DNA from: CAYTEH01 sp964436765
GTDB lineage: Bacteria; Patescibacteriota; Gracilibacteria; Peribacterales; Peribacteraceae
Assembly: GCA_964436765.1 (NCBI GenBank)
Contig: CAYTEH010000011.1
Coordinates: forward strand, 1-38,100
DNA: 38,100 bases
Direction: 5' to 3'
Shown here: piece after piece, positions 1-7,439 of the stretch
How positions within the stretch are numbered: position 1 is the first letter of the stretch
Layout of the letters: each line of letters starts with the position of its first letter
The notes under the pieces: generated by a model
Seen by the model: the letters and a program-made list of their open reading frames with translations, nothing else
The model's database searches: none
What the model was told of the DNA's origin: nothing
Program-made: the position numbers and the translations under genes

Positions 1-25
1 CTATAGTAGCACGGCTCCATGCTCA

Positions 26-101
26 GGGTCGGTAGCTCAGCTGGTAGAGCAGTGCCCTTTTAAGGCATTGGCCGAGGGTTCGAGTCCCTCCCGACCCACC
101 A
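26..101 (+). tRNA. tRNA-Lys (anticodon TTT)
   Basis: Complete cloverleaf. The acceptor stem GGGTCGG pairs with CCGACCC, the D-arm begins GCTC, the anticodon loop is CTTTTAA (anticodon TTT), the T-loop is TTCGAGT, and the discriminator A is followed by an encoded CCA at 99-101. It lies 35 nt upstream of tatD on the same strand. A short palindrome, CATGGC-aa-GCCATG, sits between them. Confidence 0.96.
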
Positions 102-136
102 TTCGTCACTGCGTTCCTCATGGCAAGCCATGACAT

Positions 137-901
137 ATGATCGACAGTCACTGCCACCTTGCTGCCCCTCAATTTGCCGATGACGTCGACGCGGTTATCG
201 TGCGTGCGTTGCAGGCGGGGGTTGAGCGTATGGTCTGTATCGGCGATACGATCGAGGAGAGTAAAAGGGGAGTAGATCTGGCGGAAAAAAATGAACAGAT
301 TTTTTGTACGGTTGGGATCCATCCGCATCACGCGAAAGACTGGTCCCTCGATACGCTCGGGCAACTCACAGCACTTGCCGGGTCATCTGCAAAAGTAAAA
401 GCCATCGGCGAGATCGGGCTCGATTACCATTACAACTTCTCGACTCCCGATGCGCAGCGCTCTGCTTTCGCAAGCCAGATCGCGCTCGCGGGCAGGCTCA
501 ACCTGCCTGTGGTCGTGCATTGCCGCGAGGCGGTGGAGGACGTGTGGGCGATCGTGCGCGAGTATCCCGACTTAAAGCTCGTGATCCACTGCTGCACAGA
601 GAAATGGGACGATGTCGAACGGTTCGTGGACCAGGGGCACCTGCTCAGTTTCACCGGCATCGCCACGTACAAGAACGCCGAGGTGATCCGCGATTGCATC
701 AAGGCCTGTCCTCTGGAAAAAATGATGATCGAAACCGATGCGCCGTTTTTGGCGCCAGTGCCGCATCGCGGCAAACGAAATGAGCCCGCGTTCGTCGTGG
801 AAGTCGCGAAGCTGGTCGCGGAGTTGAAGGGGGTATCCCTCGATGAGATCGATCGCGTCACCACGACGAATGCGGTGAGGTTTTTTGAATTGCAGAAGTA
901 A
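137..901 (+). CDS. tatD: TatD family metal-dependent hydrolase/DNase
   Basis: A 254-aa protein of usual TatD length. Visible metal ligands of the TIM-barrel fold are the N-terminal HCH (residues 5-7, MIDSHCHL), the Glu of GEIGLDYHY, the His of VVHCREA, the His of IHCCTEKW and the Asp of IETDAPFLAP, followed by the family signature HRGKRNEP. The family comprises cytoplasmic 3'-5' exonucleases or deoxyribonucleases linked to DNA repair or RNA turnover; the substrate cannot be told from sequence. The start ATG is preceded by no Shine-Dalgarno. The gene follows tRNA-Lys and may be read from its promoter. Confidence 0.95.
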   Translation: MIDSHCHLAAPQFADDVDAVIVRALQAGVERMVCIGDTIEESKRGVDLAEKNEQIFCTVGIHPHHAKDWSLDTLGQLTALAGSSAKVKAIGEIGLDYHYNFSTPDAQRSAFASQIALAGRLNLPVVVHCREAVEDVWAIVREYPDLKLVIHCCTEKWDDVERFVDQGHLLSFTGIATYKNAEVIRDCIKACPLEKMMIETDAPFLAPVPHRGKRNEPAFVVEVAKLVAELKGVSLDEIDRVTTTNAVRFFELQK

Positions 902-910
902 TTCGCATTC

Positions 911-938
911 TTGACTTCAAATATGCGATCCCTATCAT
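911..938 (+). promoter_or_regulatory. Sigma70-type promoter for the gene at 947
   Basis: The -35 is TTGACT (911-916) and the -10 is TATCAT (933-938), with a 16-nt spacer. The -10 ends 8 nt before the ATG at 947, so transcription should begin at or next to the start codon. This argues against the TTG at 911 as the start codon, because that TTG is part of the -35 box. Confidence 0.7.
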
Positions 939-946
939 TGTGCGCT

Positions 947-1252
947 ATGGCATTGGAAGATCCACTATCAGAACCCCGAATAATCATCAAGGGATTGAGA
1001 CCAGGAGACTATGGCGATGTTGCCGAAACTTTTGCTGATGAGGGCGTCAATTGCCGGGTGGATGGCAGTCTGGCGGCAGACAATCGCCGAGTAACACTGG
1101 TCAGTGCCGATGGGAGTATCAGTATCCGGGCACAGATTTCTGATGTTACAGAAACAATAAGAGCCTGGCTTGAGGAGGGAATCGCATTGCGTGTAGCCGA
1201 AGGGAAGCCTCCTCAAAAATCACGGCTCCATACGCGAACAAAGAATGCCTAG
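947..1252 (+). CDS. Hypothetical protein, 101 aa
   Basis: A small soluble protein beginning MALEDPLSEP. No family recognised. It has a mixed alpha/beta character, no signal peptide and no membrane segment, and a basic tail (SRLHTRTKNA). The ATG at 947 is chosen because a promoter occupies 911-938. The gene has its own promoter although it lies only 45 nt after tatD. Coding status rests on the uninterrupted frame and the promoter; function unknown. Confidence 0.6.
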   Translation: MALEDPLSEPRIIIKGLRPGDYGDVAETFADEGVNCRVDGSLAADNRRVTLVSADGSISIRAQISDVTETIRAWLEEGIALRVAEGKPPQKSRLHTRTKNA

Positions 1253-1294
1253 CCGTCGCAGGCAAAATTGAGTTTGTACGAAGGATGAATTGAA

Positions 1295-1371
1295 TGGTGC
1301 ACTCGGCGGGATTTGAACCCACAGCCTTCGGCTTCGGAGGCCGACGCTCTATCCAGTTGAGCTACGAGTGC
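1295..1371 (-). tRNA. tRNA-Arg (anticodon CCG)
   Basis: Read on the minus strand. The acceptor GCACTCG pairs with CGAGTGC, the anticodon loop is CTCCGAA (anticodon CCG), and the T-loop is TTCAAAT. Discriminator A and an encoded CCA occupy 1295-1298. About 92 nt upstream of its 5' end lies an exact copy of its first 19 nt (1445-1463). Confidence 0.95.
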
Positions 1372-1444
1372 AGATCGATGTTGGAAAACGTAGAGTGATG
1401 ATCGCGTGGTCTTTTCTATCACGCGCCCGCGAGCGGGCGCTAGG

Positions 1445-1463
1445 CCAGTTGAGCTACGAGTGC
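1445..1463 (-). repeat. Copy of the tRNA-Arg 5' end fused to a GC hairpin
   Basis: Nineteen bases identical to the tRNA-Arg 5' end (acceptor strand and D-arm up to the D-loop GG; 1353-1371), in the same orientation and ending exactly at the GG. It then continues CC and into an inverted repeat GCGCCCGC-tc-GCGGGCGC (about 1423-1440). No anticodon or T-arm follows, so this is not a tRNA gene. The same arrangement occurs before tRNA-Met at 29816. Confidence 0.85.
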
Positions 1464-1511
1464 ATTGATACGCCAAAACACTCTAACAGATGGCAAGTGT
1501 CTCTGTCTGCG

Positions 1512-2105
1512 TCAGTTCTTTTTCGGATACAGCACCAGCGGCCGGTACGGCGCAATCACGGTCAGGATGACAGTCGGTACCACGATCATGAGAAGAACCG
1601 AGACTGCCCATCCCGTGACCGTTGCGGCCACACCCGGGCCGGTCGGCGTCGTGAGCGGGATGAGTGAAGCAAGCGCGCCGCTGATTGCGACTGAGTTGTA
1701 GTAATCGGCAGGAAAGGGCCCGTACCAGCGGCGCATCCACCAGATATGTTTCGGCGAGAACCGGCGCAAGCCGAAGGCGGGGTTCAGCGCAAACCAGAGA
1801 AAGTCCCACGAGGCGATGTAGAGGCTGAAGCCGGAGAGGACCATCAGTTCACCGGCAAGCGACCATCCGGAGAAGACGAACCCCGTATGGAAGAAGAGCA
1901 GCAGCAGGAGATTCAGATACAGGTGGTACCCCGTGAGGATCTTCCCGTTCGAAAACGACCGGTACCAGGCCCAGCGTACTTTCCAGGTAGGCAGTTTTTC
2001 CGCGAACCCAAATTTGCCCTCGATCTGGATTTCCAGGAGCGCCGTGAGCACGCTCACGGCGAAGATGAACGCGTGGAATCCGAGGAAGGGGAGTGAATCT
2101 GTCAT
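1512..2105 (-). CDS. Multi-spanning membrane protein of unknown function
   Basis: A 197-aa protein with about five hydrophobic segments (near residues 8-24, 62-80, 84-105, 140-158 and 165-185). An aromatic/basic stretch (IWWMRRWYGPFPADYY) lies between the third and fourth. No catalytic motif or family is recognised with certainty. It is transcribed away from the tRNA-Gly genes, towards the tRNA-Arg region. Membrane location is clear; function is unknown. Confidence 0.75.
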   Translation of the reverse strand: MTDSLPFLGFHAFIFAVSVLTALLEIQIEGKFGFAEKLPTWKVRWAWYRSFSNGKILTGYHLYLNLLLLLFFHTGFVFSGWSLAGELMVLSGFSLYIASWDFLWFALNPAFGLRRFSPKHIWWMRRWYGPFPADYYNSVAISGALASLIPLTTPTGPGVAATVTGWAVSVLLMIVVPTVILTVIAPYRPLVLYPKKN

Positions 2106-2207
2106 GAGTGTGTATTTATGGTTATTTTACCATATTTATCATAATTTTGGTACTGCCACGGATGTGTTTGCAGAATCGGGGTGTTTCTCGTAGCATCATG
2201 CGGCTCT

Positions 2208-2284
2208 GCGCATGTAGCTCAGTTGGCTAGAGCGTCGCCTTGCCAAGGCGAAGGTCGCGAGTTCGAGTCTCGTCATGCGCTCCA
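2208..2284 (+). tRNA. tRNA-Gly (anticodon GCC)
   Basis: The acceptor GCGCATG pairs with CATGCGC, the anticodon loop is TTGCCAA (GCC), the T-loop is TTCGAGT, and discriminator T (typical of bacterial tRNA-Gly) is followed by encoded CCA at 2282-2284. Confidence 0.95.
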
Positions 2285-2327
2285 TCTTTACAATTGAAGC
2301 CCGGAATCTGCCTTTCCTGACACTTTT

Positions 2328-2401
2328 GCGGGATTAGTACAGTGGTAGTACGCGAGCTTCCCAAGCTTGAGACGCGGGTTCGATTCCCGTATCCCGCTCC
2401 A
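2328..2401 (+). tRNA. tRNA-Gly (anticodon CCC)
   Basis: The acceptor GCGGGAT pairs with ATCCCGC, the anticodon loop is TTCCCAA (CCC), the T-loop is TTCGATT, and discriminator T is followed by encoded CCA. It lies 43 nt after tRNA-Gly(GCC), probably on the same transcript. Confidence 0.94.
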
Positions 2402-2547
2402 GCCTGCGCGAAGCGGAGGATGCCCGCCGTAGCAAGAGTGAAGGAGGGCGCTAGTTCTTCAGCGTAGTCTTCGCTATGGCTGGCAGGCCAGGGTCGTTTT
2501 TGGTAGTTCCAAGCCTGTCCCGCACCGTATAAACGCCAGAAATGACC

Positions 2548-2576
2548 TTCAGAATGAGGTGTTTTTCTGCTACAAT
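2548..2576 (+). promoter_or_regulatory. Promoter of the Cys-rich/pilin operon
   Basis: TTCAGA (2548-2553), a 17-nt spacer and TACAAT (2571-2576). The -10 ends 10 nt before the ATG at 2587, so the leader would be only about 3-4 nt. It also rules out the upstream in-frame ATG at 2542. Confidence 0.65.
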
Positions 2577-2586
2577 ATATGGATTT

Positions 2587-3666
2587 ATGCGCTTGCACCG
2601 TCCGTCATTGATGATTTTTGCCTTCGCCACCATTGTGGCGGGGTTCAATGCTGCGTATGTGGAGCATGCCCTCGCCGATCCGGCTGGTTCGGACTGTGCT
2701 GCGGATGCCACATGTAATAATGATCTTTTCTGTGATTTTGAATCGGTACCAACCATTTGTATCTTCAGGCGCCCTGCCGGTTCAAACTGCGATAGAAATC
2801 GTCAGTGTGAAGTGGGGCTTACCTGCAACGGTCCCGCGGGCAGCCAGACCTGCCGCGGCGGCGCCGCCGTTGGGGAAGAGTGTACTGCCGACGTCGACTG
2901 TGCTGACCCCAACAGCAACTACTGCGGCTTTGTGTTCGGCGGGGCGGGGGTGCGGGAATGCATGGCCAAGAAACCTCTGGGCGACACGTGCGAACGTCAG
3001 GCGGAGTGCCTTGGCAACGGCACAGCCGATTGCATCGACGGCGTGTGTAAATGCCAGGCAGACGAGGCTTGCCCCGCGGGGCAGGTATGCAATGCCACGA
3101 ACGAATGCGTCAACCGCCCATGCATCAACACAGGCGCACGCTGCACCCGCGGCGGCACGCCAACGTGCTGCACCGGCCCGGCCGGCTGCCTGTTGAACGC
3201 GTTTGATGGCAACTTCTACTGCCGCAACATCACCCCGCCGGGGGTGTGCATGCCCATCGGCCAGCAGTGCCAGCCCGGCGGCATCGCCTGCTGCAATGGC
3301 GGCGTGTGTAACCTGGGTATCTGCGTGATCCCGTTCAACCCGGATCCGCCCGACCCCGGACCGCAGACGGGCATCCGCCTCCTGGAGCCCATCGGGAACG
3401 TCACCGAGATCCCCACGGCAAATGCATCGGGGTTCGGTCCGTTCTTCTTTTTCTTCAACCTGCTCTACCCGTGGTTCCTCGGCCTCGGCGCCGCCATCGC
3501 CGTGCTCATGGGCGTCATTGGAGGCATCCAGATCATGTGGAGCGGCGGCAACGATACCATCCATAGCGCGGGCATGCAGCGTTTCCTGCTCTCGCTCGGC
3601 GGCCTCATCCTGCTCCTGTTCTCGTCCCTGATCCTGAACCTCCTCAACCCCAACTTCTTCCGCTGA
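2587..3666 (+). CDS. Secreted Cys-rich protein with a VirB2/TrbC-like membrane hairpin
   Basis: A 359-aa protein. A signal peptide (about residues 1-29, ending near EHALA) is followed by about 230 residues with many cysteines in short EGF/dickkopf-like patterns (CxxxxxC, CC, CNGGVCNLGIC), probably disulfide bonded outside the membrane. A Pro-rich linker leads to two C-terminal membrane helices around the motif GGIQIMWSGGN. That hairpin motif (GGxxxxxxGG/GD, polar turn, second helix) is the same as in the next two genes and matches the VirB2/TrbC pilin-like families. Its TGA overlaps the next ATG by one base, indicating translational coupling. Possible role: adhesive or tip subunit of an envelope pilus-like machine (inference). 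Confidence 0.75.
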   Translation: MRLHRPSLMIFAFATIVAGFNAAYVEHALADPAGSDCAADATCNNDLFCDFESVPTICIFRRPAGSNCDRNRQCEVGLTCNGPAGSQTCRGGAAVGEECTADVDCADPNSNYCGFVFGGAGVRECMAKKPLGDTCERQAECLGNGTADCIDGVCKCQADEACPAGQVCNATNECVNRPCINTGARCTRGGTPTCCTGPAGCLLNAFDGNFYCRNITPPGVCMPIGQQCQPGGIACCNGGVCNLGICVIPFNPDPPDPGPQTGIRLLEPIGNVTEIPTANASGFGPFFFFFNLLYPWFLGLGAAIAVLMGVIGGIQIMWSGGNDTIHSAGMQRFLLSLGGLILLLFSSLILNLLNPNFFR

Positions 3667-4283
3667 TGCCTACCCTTCGTCGCTTTCGCCGGCACCTGAT
3701 CGCCGCTATCGCAGCGCTGCTCACCCCGGCTGCGGCAGCTGCGCAGTCGAACTTCTACGTGTTCTGCACGGGGCTCGCGGGCTGCCCGCAGGGCGCCGAG
3801 AACACGCTCTTTCGCAACATCCTCCCCGCCGCGGCGGAGTTCGGCATCAAGCTGGCCGCGGGCGGATCGGTGGTGATGATCGTGATTGCCGGCGTTCGCC
3901 TGCTCCTCAGCAACGGAGACGAGGGCAAAGTGGGGGCGGCCAAGAAGAGCATTTACATGGCGCTTGGGGGCCTGGCGTTGTGCCTGACCTCCGCGACCAT
4001 CGTCGGGTACGTCGTCAGCGAGAACTACGGCCAGAACGATCCCGAAGGCTTCGTCTTCGGCTCCGGAGGATTGCTGGCTTCCACCATCCGGCTGACACTC
4101 ACACTCTTCAACGTCGCGTTCGTGCTGGTCGTGATGATCGCGGGCATCCGCATGGTCATGGCCGGAGGCGATTCCGGCGAATTCAAGAAGAGCGGCGAGG
4201 TCATCAAGTGGGCCATCGTGGGCGCCATCGTCGTGAACCTCGCGCGCATCGTCGTCGGCATGTTCCTCAACCTCGACCTATGA
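3666..4283 (+). CDS. Pilin-like membrane protein with two VirB2/TrbC-type hairpins
   Basis: A 205-aa protein. The signal peptide (residues 1-27, ending TPAAAAAQ) is followed by two repeats of a two-helix hairpin, with turns GVRLLLSNGDEGKVGAAKK (about 77-95) and GIRMVMAGGDSGEFKKSGE (about 159-177). Each resembles one VirB2/TrbC subunit, so the protein looks like an internal duplication of a pilin fold. It overlaps the upstream gene by 1 nt and the downstream gene by 4 nt (ATGA), consistent with coupled translation of a fixed set. The nearest functional partner in the window is virB4 (10049-12247, opposite strand). Confidence 0.75.
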   Translation: MPTLRRFRRHLIAAIAALLTPAAAAAQSNFYVFCTGLAGCPQGAENTLFRNILPAAAEFGIKLAAGGSVVMIVIAGVRLLLSNGDEGKVGAAKKSIYMALGGLALCLTSATIVGYVVSENYGQNDPEGFVFGSGGLLASTIRLTLTLFNVAFVLVVMIAGIRMVMAGGDSGEFKKSGEVIKWAIVGAIVVNLARIVVGMFLNLDL

Positions 4284-4663
4284 TCACCCATCTTCTGTCC
4301 GCACTGGCTTCCACGGTCCTCCCCACGGCGCTCGCCGACAATATCGAGACGCTCGGCCAGGGCGCCCCGGGCATCACCGAGATGTGGGGGATCGTCAAAG
4401 CCACGTTCCCGCACACGAACGAGGGCAGCAACGGCGTGCCCTTCCTGACACTGAAGATCGCAGATTTCATCCTGAAGATCATCGGCGCGCTGGCAGTGAT
4501 CATGATCATCTACGGCGGCCTCAAGATGATTTTCACGGGCGAGGAAGGCCTGAACGAGGCGAAGAAGATCGTGCTCTATGCCGTGCTCGGCCTCATCGCC
4601 GCGCTTTGCGCGCAGGCGGCGGTCACATTTGCCCTGCAGGTGGTAGGAGCAGCTGCAGCCTGA
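4280..4663 (+). CDS. TrbC/VirB2-like pilin-like membrane protein
   Basis: A 127-aa protein with an N-terminal signal-like segment (MITHLLSALASTVLPTALAD), then two membrane helices flanking the turn GGLKMIFTGEEGLNEAKK, the single-copy version of the hairpin in the two genes upstream. The ATG overlaps the preceding TGA (ATGA), fixing the start. Proteins of this type are frequent in CPR genomes alongside VirB4 and are generally annotated as pilins or TrbC/VirB2; the actual assembly is unproven. Confidence 0.75.
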   Translation: MITHLLSALASTVLPTALADNIETLGQGAPGITEMWGIVKATFPHTNEGSNGVPFLTLKIADFILKIIGALAVIMIIYGGLKMIFTGEEGLNEAKKIVLYAVLGLIAALCAQAAVTFALQVVGAAAA

Positions 4664-4695
4664 TGATGCAGGGGATCGGAGAAAGGGTTCAGTTC

Positions 4696-4765
4696 AAAAG
4701 ATTCAGGTTTCAGGAAGTGCCTACGTTTCACGATTGAATCCTGATTCCTTCTTACTGAATCTTTT
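4696..4765 (+). terminator. Inverted repeat after the pilin operon
   Basis: AAAAGATTCAG (4696-4706) is complementary to CTGAATCTTTT (4755-4765), with weaker pairing inside (TTTCAGGAAG versus GAATCCTGATTCC). It lies between the pilin-like operon and metG. The T-run is inside the right arm, so this is a weak terminator candidate. Confidence 0.4.
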
Positions 4766-4804
4766 CTGCGATGCCCCGAGCCTTCTTTTTCCCGTGATTT
4801 TCGC

Positions 4805-4810
4805 TACAAT
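4805..4810 (+). promoter_or_regulatory. metG -10 box next to the start codon
   Basis: GC-TACAAT lies 7 nt before the ATG at 4818, the same GCTACAAT string as in the promoter at 2571. No convincing -35 is seen. A transcript would be leaderless. It selects the ATG at 4818 over the in-frame ATG at 4734, which lies inside the inverted repeat. Confidence 0.55.
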
Positions 4811-4817
4811 AAGCTCC

Positions 4818-6353
4818 ATGTCCCGCCAATACATTACAACGGCTATCGATTATCCGAACGCGGCCCCGCACATGGGCCACGTGCTGGAGAAGGTCCTTGC
4901 GGACGTGATGACCAGATGGTTCCGTTTACGAGGGGATGAGGTCCGGTTCCAGATCGGCACCGACGAGCACGGCATCAAGATCCAGCAGACGGCCGACCGC
5001 GAGAAAGTGACGCCGCGGGAGCTGGTGGACAGGAACGTCCCGCTCTTCCAGGACCTGTACAAGCGCCTTGGGATTTCCGCCGATATCTTCATCCGCACGA
5101 GCGATCAGAAAGTCCACTGGCCCACCGTCATCGAGCTCTGGAAGCGTCTGGAACAGGCCGGGGTTCTCGAAAAGCGCACGTACACGGGTCTGTACTGCAG
5201 CGGCTGCGAGCGGTTTGTCACGAAGAAAGATCTGATCGAGGGCCTGTGCCCCGATCACAAGATCGCCCCGCAGGAGGTGAAGGAGGAGAACTGGTTTTTC
5301 ACACTGAGTGATGAACAGGAATGGCTGAAAAAACTTCTCAAGAAGGAATATAAGATTGTTCCGGCCTACCGCGAAAAGGAGACGACCACGCTGCTCGAAG
5401 GGGGATTGGAAGATGTGTCCTTCTCGCGTCCGAAATCATCCCTCAGCTGGGGTGTGCCGGTGCCGGGGAACGAGGACCAGACCATGTACGTGTGGTGCGA
5501 CGCGCTCACGAACTACATCTCAGGGTTGGGCCTCCTCACCGATCATGCGGAGACGCAATGGTGGGACGATGCGGAAGTGACGCACGTGATCGGCAAAGAC
5601 ATCGCGCGGTTCCACGCGCTCATTTGGCCGGCGATGCTGAAGCACGCGAAAGTCAGGACTCCCGACAGGTTGCTGATTCACGGGTTTTTGACGAGCGAAG
5701 GCCAGAAGATGAGCAAGAGCATCGGCAACGTGGTGGCGCCCGATGAGGTTATCTCCAAATACGGTGTCGAGGCGCTGCGCTTCTATCTCAGTCACGAAAT
5801 TCCGGTGGGGAACGACGGTGATTTCAGCTGGAAACGGTTCGGGGAACTCTACGACTCGAAACTCCGGAACCAGCTGGGGAACCTGCTCAACCGCGTGCTC
5901 GTACTCCTGAAGAAAGAGGGCGGCGCGGTAGCGGTGCCGGAGAGCAAAGAAGATGCAGGGCGTGCGGCGGAAGGATGGAAAGATTTTGAGATGAAAATGA
6001 ACGAGTTCGATCTGCACGGCGGCATCCAGCAGGCGTTCGAGTTGGTGTCGGCGCTCAACATGGGTTTCGACAAGGCCGCGCCCTGGAAGCTGAAAGGCGA
6101 GGAGAGGCTCATCATGCTCAGTCGTTTCGCGGAGTCGCTCCGTCACGTGGCGCTCCTGCTCCTGCCGTTCCTGCCCGAGACGGCAAAGAAGATCAGTGAG
6201 CAGCTGAACGTCTCCTATGCATCCAAAATGCTCGACCGCGACTTCGTCATCACCGATGAACTCAAGATGTGGGGGAGTGAGAAGAGCTGGAAACAGGTGG
6301 GGGATCCCTCCATCCTGTTCGCGCCGGTGGAAACCGAGGCAAAGAAGGCGTAG
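4818..6353 (+). CDS. metG: Methionyl-tRNA synthetase
   Basis: A 511-aa class I synthetase charging tRNA-Met. The start MSRQYITTAIDYPNAAPHMGH carries the HIGH-type motif (HMGH), GTDEHG follows, CSGC (about residues 126-129) with a second CPDH pair forms a probable zinc knuckle, and KMSKS is at about 297-301 (GQKMSKSIGN). Length fits the short form without the C-terminal tRNA-binding/dimerisation extension. fmt lies about 1 kb downstream on the other strand. The start is set by family alignment and the adjacent -10 box. Confidence 0.97.
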   Translation: MSRQYITTAIDYPNAAPHMGHVLEKVLADVMTRWFRLRGDEVRFQIGTDEHGIKIQQTADREKVTPRELVDRNVPLFQDLYKRLGISADIFIRTSDQKVHWPTVIELWKRLEQAGVLEKRTYTGLYCSGCERFVTKKDLIEGLCPDHKIAPQEVKEENWFFTLSDEQEWLKKLLKKEYKIVPAYREKETTTLLEGGLEDVSFSRPKSSLSWGVPVPGNEDQTMYVWCDALTNYISGLGLLTDHAETQWWDDAEVTHVIGKDIARFHALIWPAMLKHAKVRTPDRLLIHGFLTSEGQKMSKSIGNVVAPDEVISKYGVEALRFYLSHEIPVGNDGDFSWKRFGELYDSKLRNQLGNLLNRVLVLLKKEGGAVAVPESKEDAGRAAEGWKDFEMKMNEFDLHGGIQQAFELVSALNMGFDKAAPWKLKGEERLIMLSRFAESLRHVALLLLPFLPETAKKISEQLNVSYASKMLDRDFVITDELKMWGSEKSWKQVGDPSILFAPVETEAKKA

Positions 6354-6362
6354 AACGTGCCC

Positions 6363-6839
6363 ATGAGCGAACAGCCCAAGGGGCCTCCCGAACGGCGCGA
6401 TGCCTCACCCGGTTCAAGGATACTCACTCCGATCCGCATCACTGTAGCGGCTGCCGCCTTCATGGTTCTTTCAGCCGGCGGTTACGTCGTCGGTTGCCGG
6501 GAAACGGAACAGGAGCAACGGGAACGGCATGACAGGGACGTGAAGAAGCAGATTGCGGACGTGTACGACGAAATGGTCCGCACCGGTGACCTTCCGCCCG
6601 GCGTTCGACCCGAGCAACTGACGCAGGAGGATCGTGCATGGGTATTGGAAGCGACCTTTATCACGATGGAGGGGATTCTGTGGAATATTGAACGGGAGCC
6701 GATCTTCGATGTGAATCCGGCCCGCATGTTCCAAAATCACCGCGACAAACAGTCTATGAGGGATGCACATCCGCTGTGGGTCCGCGAACACCTGAAAGAC
6801 GGCATCCTCGCCGCTCTGGAGCTGCGCGAAAGCCGGTAA
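6363..6839 (+). CDS. Hypothetical membrane-anchored protein or lipoprotein
   Basis: A 158-aa protein. The basic N-terminus and hydrophobic segment (ITVAAAAFMVLSAGGYVVGC) end in VVGC, which could be a lipobox. A charged coiled-coil-like stretch (ETEQEQRERHDRDVKKQ) and a soluble helical domain follow. No family recognised. It begins 9 nt after metG and is probably cotranscribed. A GTG at 6357 is an alternative start; ATG 6363 is preferred. Confidence 0.65.
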   Translation: MSEQPKGPPERRDASPGSRILTPIRITVAAAAFMVLSAGGYVVGCRETEQEQRERHDRDVKKQIADVYDEMVRTGDLPPGVRPEQLTQEDRAWVLEATFITMEGILWNIEREPIFDVNPARMFQNHRDKQSMRDAHPLWVREHLKDGILAALELRESR

Positions 6840-6945
6840 TGCGATGGGCAGCGGGTTTTGCGCCCGGGCGGCCTTTGCCCTATGCTGTAGCCGCTCTCAC
6901 CAAAACGAATCCGGCGCATGCTGTGAAGAAGTGGCGAAGGGAGCA

Positions 6946-6993
6946 GTGGTTCGACTCCGCTCACCATGACATGGTTCGATTCTGCACCATGAC
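6946..6993 (+). repeat. Tandem imperfect 23-25-nt repeat
   Basis: Two consecutive units, 6946-6970 and 6971-6993, both read (G/A)TGGTTCGA..C..CACCATGAC. They resemble tRNA T-arms but also match the dispersed repeat found at 27299 and 35861 (CCTTCGAC...GCTCAGGATGACA). They lie in the gap before the Pur-alpha-like gene. Confidence 0.7.
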
Positions 6994-7029
6994 AAAAAGT
7001 GGAGATTCTACTTCTATTCCTTCTCTTTT

Positions 7030-7377
7030 ATGTTCGACCCAATGTCCGATCTCATGGGCCCCCAGCCCACCGGCGACGGTGACGGCTTCGGCACCGGCGC
7101 CAGCGCTCCCGCACCCCGCCCGCCCCGTGGCGGCGGCGGAGGCGGTTACCGCGGCGGTGGCGGTGATGGCGGCGGCCGGTATGCCCAGGATCTGCACAGC
7201 ATCACCATCCACGCCCGCCAGCGCACGTTCTACATCGACCTGAAGCAGTCGGGGAACGGCAAGTTCTTCAAGATTTCCGAGAAGTCCCGCGGCGGCCAGA
7301 AGACCACGATCATGTTCGACGTCGAAGACCTCGAGCCGTTCATCAACGCGCTCACCGAGATGAAGACGAAGTTATAA
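7030..7377 (+). CDS. Pur-alpha/DUF3276-like nucleic-acid-binding protein
   Basis: A 115-aa protein. The N-terminal half is low complexity (Pro, then GGGGGGYRGGGGDGGGR, an RGG-type stretch). The C-terminal half (about 58-115) is a single PUR repeat with FYIDLKQSGNGKFFKISE and a second strand-helix unit (TIMFDVEDLEPFINALTEM). This family binds single-stranded DNA or RNA; bacterial members usually act as dimers. The Gly/Arg-rich tail probably adds non-specific RNA affinity (inference). It is followed by a strong terminator. Confidence 0.82.
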   Translation: MFDPMSDLMGPQPTGDGDGFGTGASAPAPRPPRGGGGGGYRGGGGDGGGRYAQDLHSITIHARQRTFYIDLKQSGNGKFFKISEKSRGGQKTTIMFDVEDLEPFINALTEMKTKL

Positions 7378-7385
7378 GCGAGCCC

Positions 7386-7434
7386 ACCATCGCGTATGTG
7401 TAGAGACGTCCCGCTGGGACGTCTTTACGATGGT
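7386..7434. terminator. Bidirectional terminator between the Pur-alpha-like gene and fmt
   Basis: Nested hairpin. The inner stem AGACGTCCC-gct-GGGACGTCT (7404-7424) is followed by TT, and the outer stem ACCATCG/CGATGGT spans 7386-7392 and 7428-7434. It lies between two converging genes. Confidence 0.75.
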
Positions 7435-7439
7435 GTCCA

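Noticed and set aside
911..946. Extension of the 947 gene to a TTG start
   Set aside because: The TTG is part of a -35 box and the segment contains the promoter.
1378..1463. Second tRNA or prophage attachment site near tRNA-Arg
   Set aside because: Only 19 nt of the tRNA are present and they are from the 5' half, whereas classical attachment sites usually use the 3' half; no integrase lies between the copies.
2542..2586. Upstream ATG for the Cys-rich protein
   Set aside because: It overlaps the -35/-10 promoter, and the signal peptide starts properly at 2587.
6946..6970. tRNA 3' end (T-arm plus CCA look-alike)
   Set aside because: No acceptor stem between the T-arm and CCA, no anticodon arm upstream, and the unit is tandemly repeated; it belongs to the dispersed repeat family.
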